DNA of 16,634 nucleotides from Beroe ovata. Taxonomy: Eukaryota; Ctenophora; Nuda; Beroida; Beroidae. Location of the stretch: contig CAMPET010000023.1 of NCBI GenBank assembly GCA_946803715.1, forward strand, positions 429,904 through 446,537, given 5' to 3'. Below are positions 16,128-16,634 of the stretch, one piece after another (the stretch's first letter is position 1; every line of letters starts with the position of its first letter). The position numbers were made by a program, and so were the translations under genes. Below the pieces are notes generated by a model. That model had not been told where the DNA came from and searched no databases. It saw only the letters and a program-made list of their open reading frames with translations.

Positions 16128-16268
16128 ATGGCTTTCTGGCGAAAAATTGAGTATGGAGAAACGGGCGAAATTGCTATCTGCCTTCAAATTGCGGGAAAGT
16201 ACAGCTTAAATAAGAAGACCCTAGAGCATGTCTATCGATTGAATTGGGATCTATCTGTGATATTATGA
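16128..16268 (+). CDS. Small ORF of 46 residues with ideal Kozak context (doubtful)
   Basis: GTGCCATGG opens a frame starting MAFWRKIEYGETGEIAI and ending LNWDLSVIL, with an inverted CCAAT box (ATTGG, 16099-16103) about 25 bp upstream. It overlaps the 3' UTR of the minus-strand AASS gene. Composition is coding-like for the first 25 codons. It could be the first exon of an antisense or bidirectional transcript, a micropeptide or chance. No homology recognised. Confidence 0.25.
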   Translation: MAFWRKIEYGETGEIAICLQIAGKYSLNKKTLEHVYRLNWDLSVIL

Positions 16269-16285
16269 TCTGTAAATAATCGATC

Positions 16286-16291
16286 TTTATT
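16286..16291 (-). terminator. Poly(A) signal AATAAA of AASS
   Basis: Minus-strand AATAAA (TTTATT on plus) 200 nt beyond the AASS stop at 16491-16493. Confidence 0.5.
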
Positions 16292-16490
16292 CGTATAATA
16301 GGGCCGATCGGCTATAATCAAGATAACGAACACGAAGTCCATTATTCAAATTAAACACTAATTGATCGTAGCACTCGCAAAATATCTGTCATAGGTGTCG
16401 TTAGTGTGAAGATGTTCCTATGGATTCTAAATATGGGGCACAAAAACCTGGGGACCAGGAGAGAGTAGGATGTTTTACTATGGTGGTTCT

Positions 16491-16612
16491 TTAGAAATCA
16501 TCTCGCTCTACCTCCCTTCTCTCAATTATTCCTTCCATTTCGAGTTTCCTCAGCATGGGTTCATAGATCTCCTTCGTCAGAGGCAGGACCATACCACGAT
16601 CCTTGATTTCAC
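16491..16612 (-). CDS. AASS: Alpha-aminoadipic semialdehyde synthase, terminal exon (partial)
   Basis: The last 39 codons of a minus-strand gene that continues beyond the right edge. Reading from the acceptor ACTATCAG| (16613) in phase 1, the frame gives EIKDRGMVLPLTKEIYEPML and RKLEMEGIIERREVERDDF, then TAA. This matches the conserved C-terminal end of LKR/SDH enzymes (G-hydrophobic-P-x-(S/T)KEIY-x-P-x-L-x-x-(I/L)-x-x-EGI). The enzyme is bifunctional and mitochondrial: it joins lysine to 2-oxoglutarate to make saccharopine, then oxidises it to glutamate and aminoadipic semialdehyde. The part seen belongs to the saccharopine dehydrogenase half. A stand-alone saccharopine dehydrogenase is the alternative. 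Confidence 0.7.
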
Positions 16613-16619
16613 CTGATAG

Positions 16620-16634
16620 TGTGTGTGTGTGTGT
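16620..16634. repeat. (GT)n microsatellite at the window edge
   Basis: At least seven GT units, running off the window. On the minus strand it is a CA repeat lying directly before the AASS terminal acceptor, where the polypyrimidine tract would normally be. Confidence 0.9.

Larger units (their letters stand above)
15487..16490. other. 3' UTRs and intergenic DNA between BPI-like gene and AASS
   Basis: AT-rich. Holds AATAAA on plus at 15659 and AATAAA on minus at 16286. One small plus-strand frame in good start context (16128-16268) is listed separately. No other gene is seen. Confidence 0.5.

Overview
The window looks like nuclear DNA of an invertebrate metazoan. Split genes with short GT-AG introns (about 65-440 nt) sit on both strands, (CA)n/(TG)n microsatellites are common, and AATAAA/ATTAAA signals follow several reading frames. 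The families seen (BPI/LBP lipid-binding protein, UBC-fold protein, PH domain, LKR/SDH) and the compact introns would suit an early-branching animal such as a sponge, but the species cannot be fixed from sequence alone. There is no sign of a bacterial operon, CRISPR array, tRNA or rRNA.

Layout. 1-1570 is microsatellite-rich with no supported gene. 1571-1753 holds a TATA-type promoter and a likely first coding exon on +. 3411-4385 (-) is a six-exon gene for a 136-residue protein that is little more than a PH domain; a GC-rich patch at 4464-4565 lies just upstream as its likely promoter. 4600-5800 carries diverged dispersed repeats and foldbacks. 6157-7320 (+) encodes a UBC12-like E2 fold whose catalytic Cys position is Tyr, followed by a long disordered tail with a tandem repeat. 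Converging on it is an eight-exon minus-strand gene (8020-10388) for a 365-residue Ser/Arg-rich protein of unknown family, with an imperfect RFX X-box upstream. A small minus-strand coiled-coil gene (11042-12160) and an unresolved locus at 12690-13390, where both strands show exon-like structure, follow. 13867-15486 (+) is an intronless secreted BPI/LBP-family protein with a Thr/Ser linker and a furin-like site between its two domains. The right edge (16491-16612, -) is the terminal exon of an alpha-aminoadipic semialdehyde synthase (LKR/SDH, lysine catabolism).

The genes look unrelated, as in an ordinary stretch of animal chromosome; nothing suggests a co-functional cluster. The most notable items are the Cys-to-Tyr pseudo-E2 with its repeat tail, the intronless cleavable BPI-like protein, and the uncharacterised gene with a possible ciliary promoter element. 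All multi-exon models were assembled by eye from splice sites and reading phase and need transcript support.
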